Shown here: one piece after another, positions 18,892 to 19,056 of the stretch
Layout of the letters: the number at the start of each line of letters is the position of its first letter
Position numbering within the stretch: the first letter of the stretch is position 1
Assembly (NCBI GenBank): GCA_028565635.1
Contig: JAOXYB010016587.1
Coordinates: forward strand, 1 to 19,056
Reading direction: 5' to 3'
Source: Phoronis ovalis
Taxonomy: Eukaryota; Phoronida; Phoronidae
DNA: 19,056 nucleotides
Made by a program: the position numbers and the translations under genes
Notes under the pieces: generated by a model
What the model was told of the DNA's origin: nothing
What the model saw: the letters and a program-made list of their open reading frames with translations, nothing else
The model's database searches: none

Positions 18892-19056
18892 CTGTATAGC
18901 AAGCAGACAAAAAGTGTGCAATCTGATTACTCTATCAATAACAGGAATGTATAGTATAAGTGTAGGAGGTAGGCAATGCATTATTGTTTTTTACATTAGA
19001 AAAGAACATAATACATCATGCATTATAATCTGGTTTATCATTGTGGGGTACTCTTA

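Overview
The window is nuclear DNA from an invertebrate-like metazoan: AT-rich, with GT-AG introns of about 0.2 to 2.8 kb and many short repeats and non-autonomous transposons in introns and intergenic DNA. The lineage cannot be fixed from the sequence. No rRNA, tRNA, CRISPR or prokaryotic gene structure is seen.

The main content is one complete minus-strand gene, from the start codon at 16633 to the stop at 5242. It encodes a polypeptide N-acetylgalactosaminyltransferase (ppGalNAc-T/GALNT family), the Golgi enzyme that starts mucin-type O-glycosylation. I rebuilt it as 11 coding exons with canonical splice sites and matching phases. They total 1710 nt, or 569 residues plus a stop: an N-terminal membrane anchor, a stem, a GT-A catalytic domain (metal-binding DSH, WGGEN motif, metal-ligand histidine) and a C-terminal three-repeat ricin-type lectin domain. 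Exon coordinates are 16633-16287, 15743-15577, 15149-14972, 14509-14306, 12369-12252, 11316-11229, 11011-10914, 10608-10474, 9250-9143, 8290-8149 and 5366-5242.

Upstream of it, on the same strand, lie three phase-compatible candidate exons (18891-18851, 18759-18615, 18342-18235) that look like the 3' end of another gene. Its product is a short, partly hydrophobic protein that I do not recognise. Between the two genes, at about 17785-17922, is a duplicated fragment of GALNT exon 2 with its flanking intron, apparently non-functional.

The rest is repeats. A transposon family of about 460-520 bp with long inverted ends and 9-bp target duplications occurs three times (3968-4430, 11648-12135, 12407-13051). 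The third copy carries a nested insertion of about 127 bp. An element of about 490 bp flanked by TA (7626-8117) sits next to exon 10. A dispersed repeat with a 'ggccgactggcggcc'-like core (R1) lies at 1150-2480 and 2880-3020 and inverted in introns 8 and 4. A second repeat (R2), rich in AGGTCA half-sites, lies at 2560-2870 and 8440-8900. The segment 768-1790 is an unusual G/C- and homopolymer-rich block of tandem and inverted repeats. The first 5 kb holds no gene that I can support.
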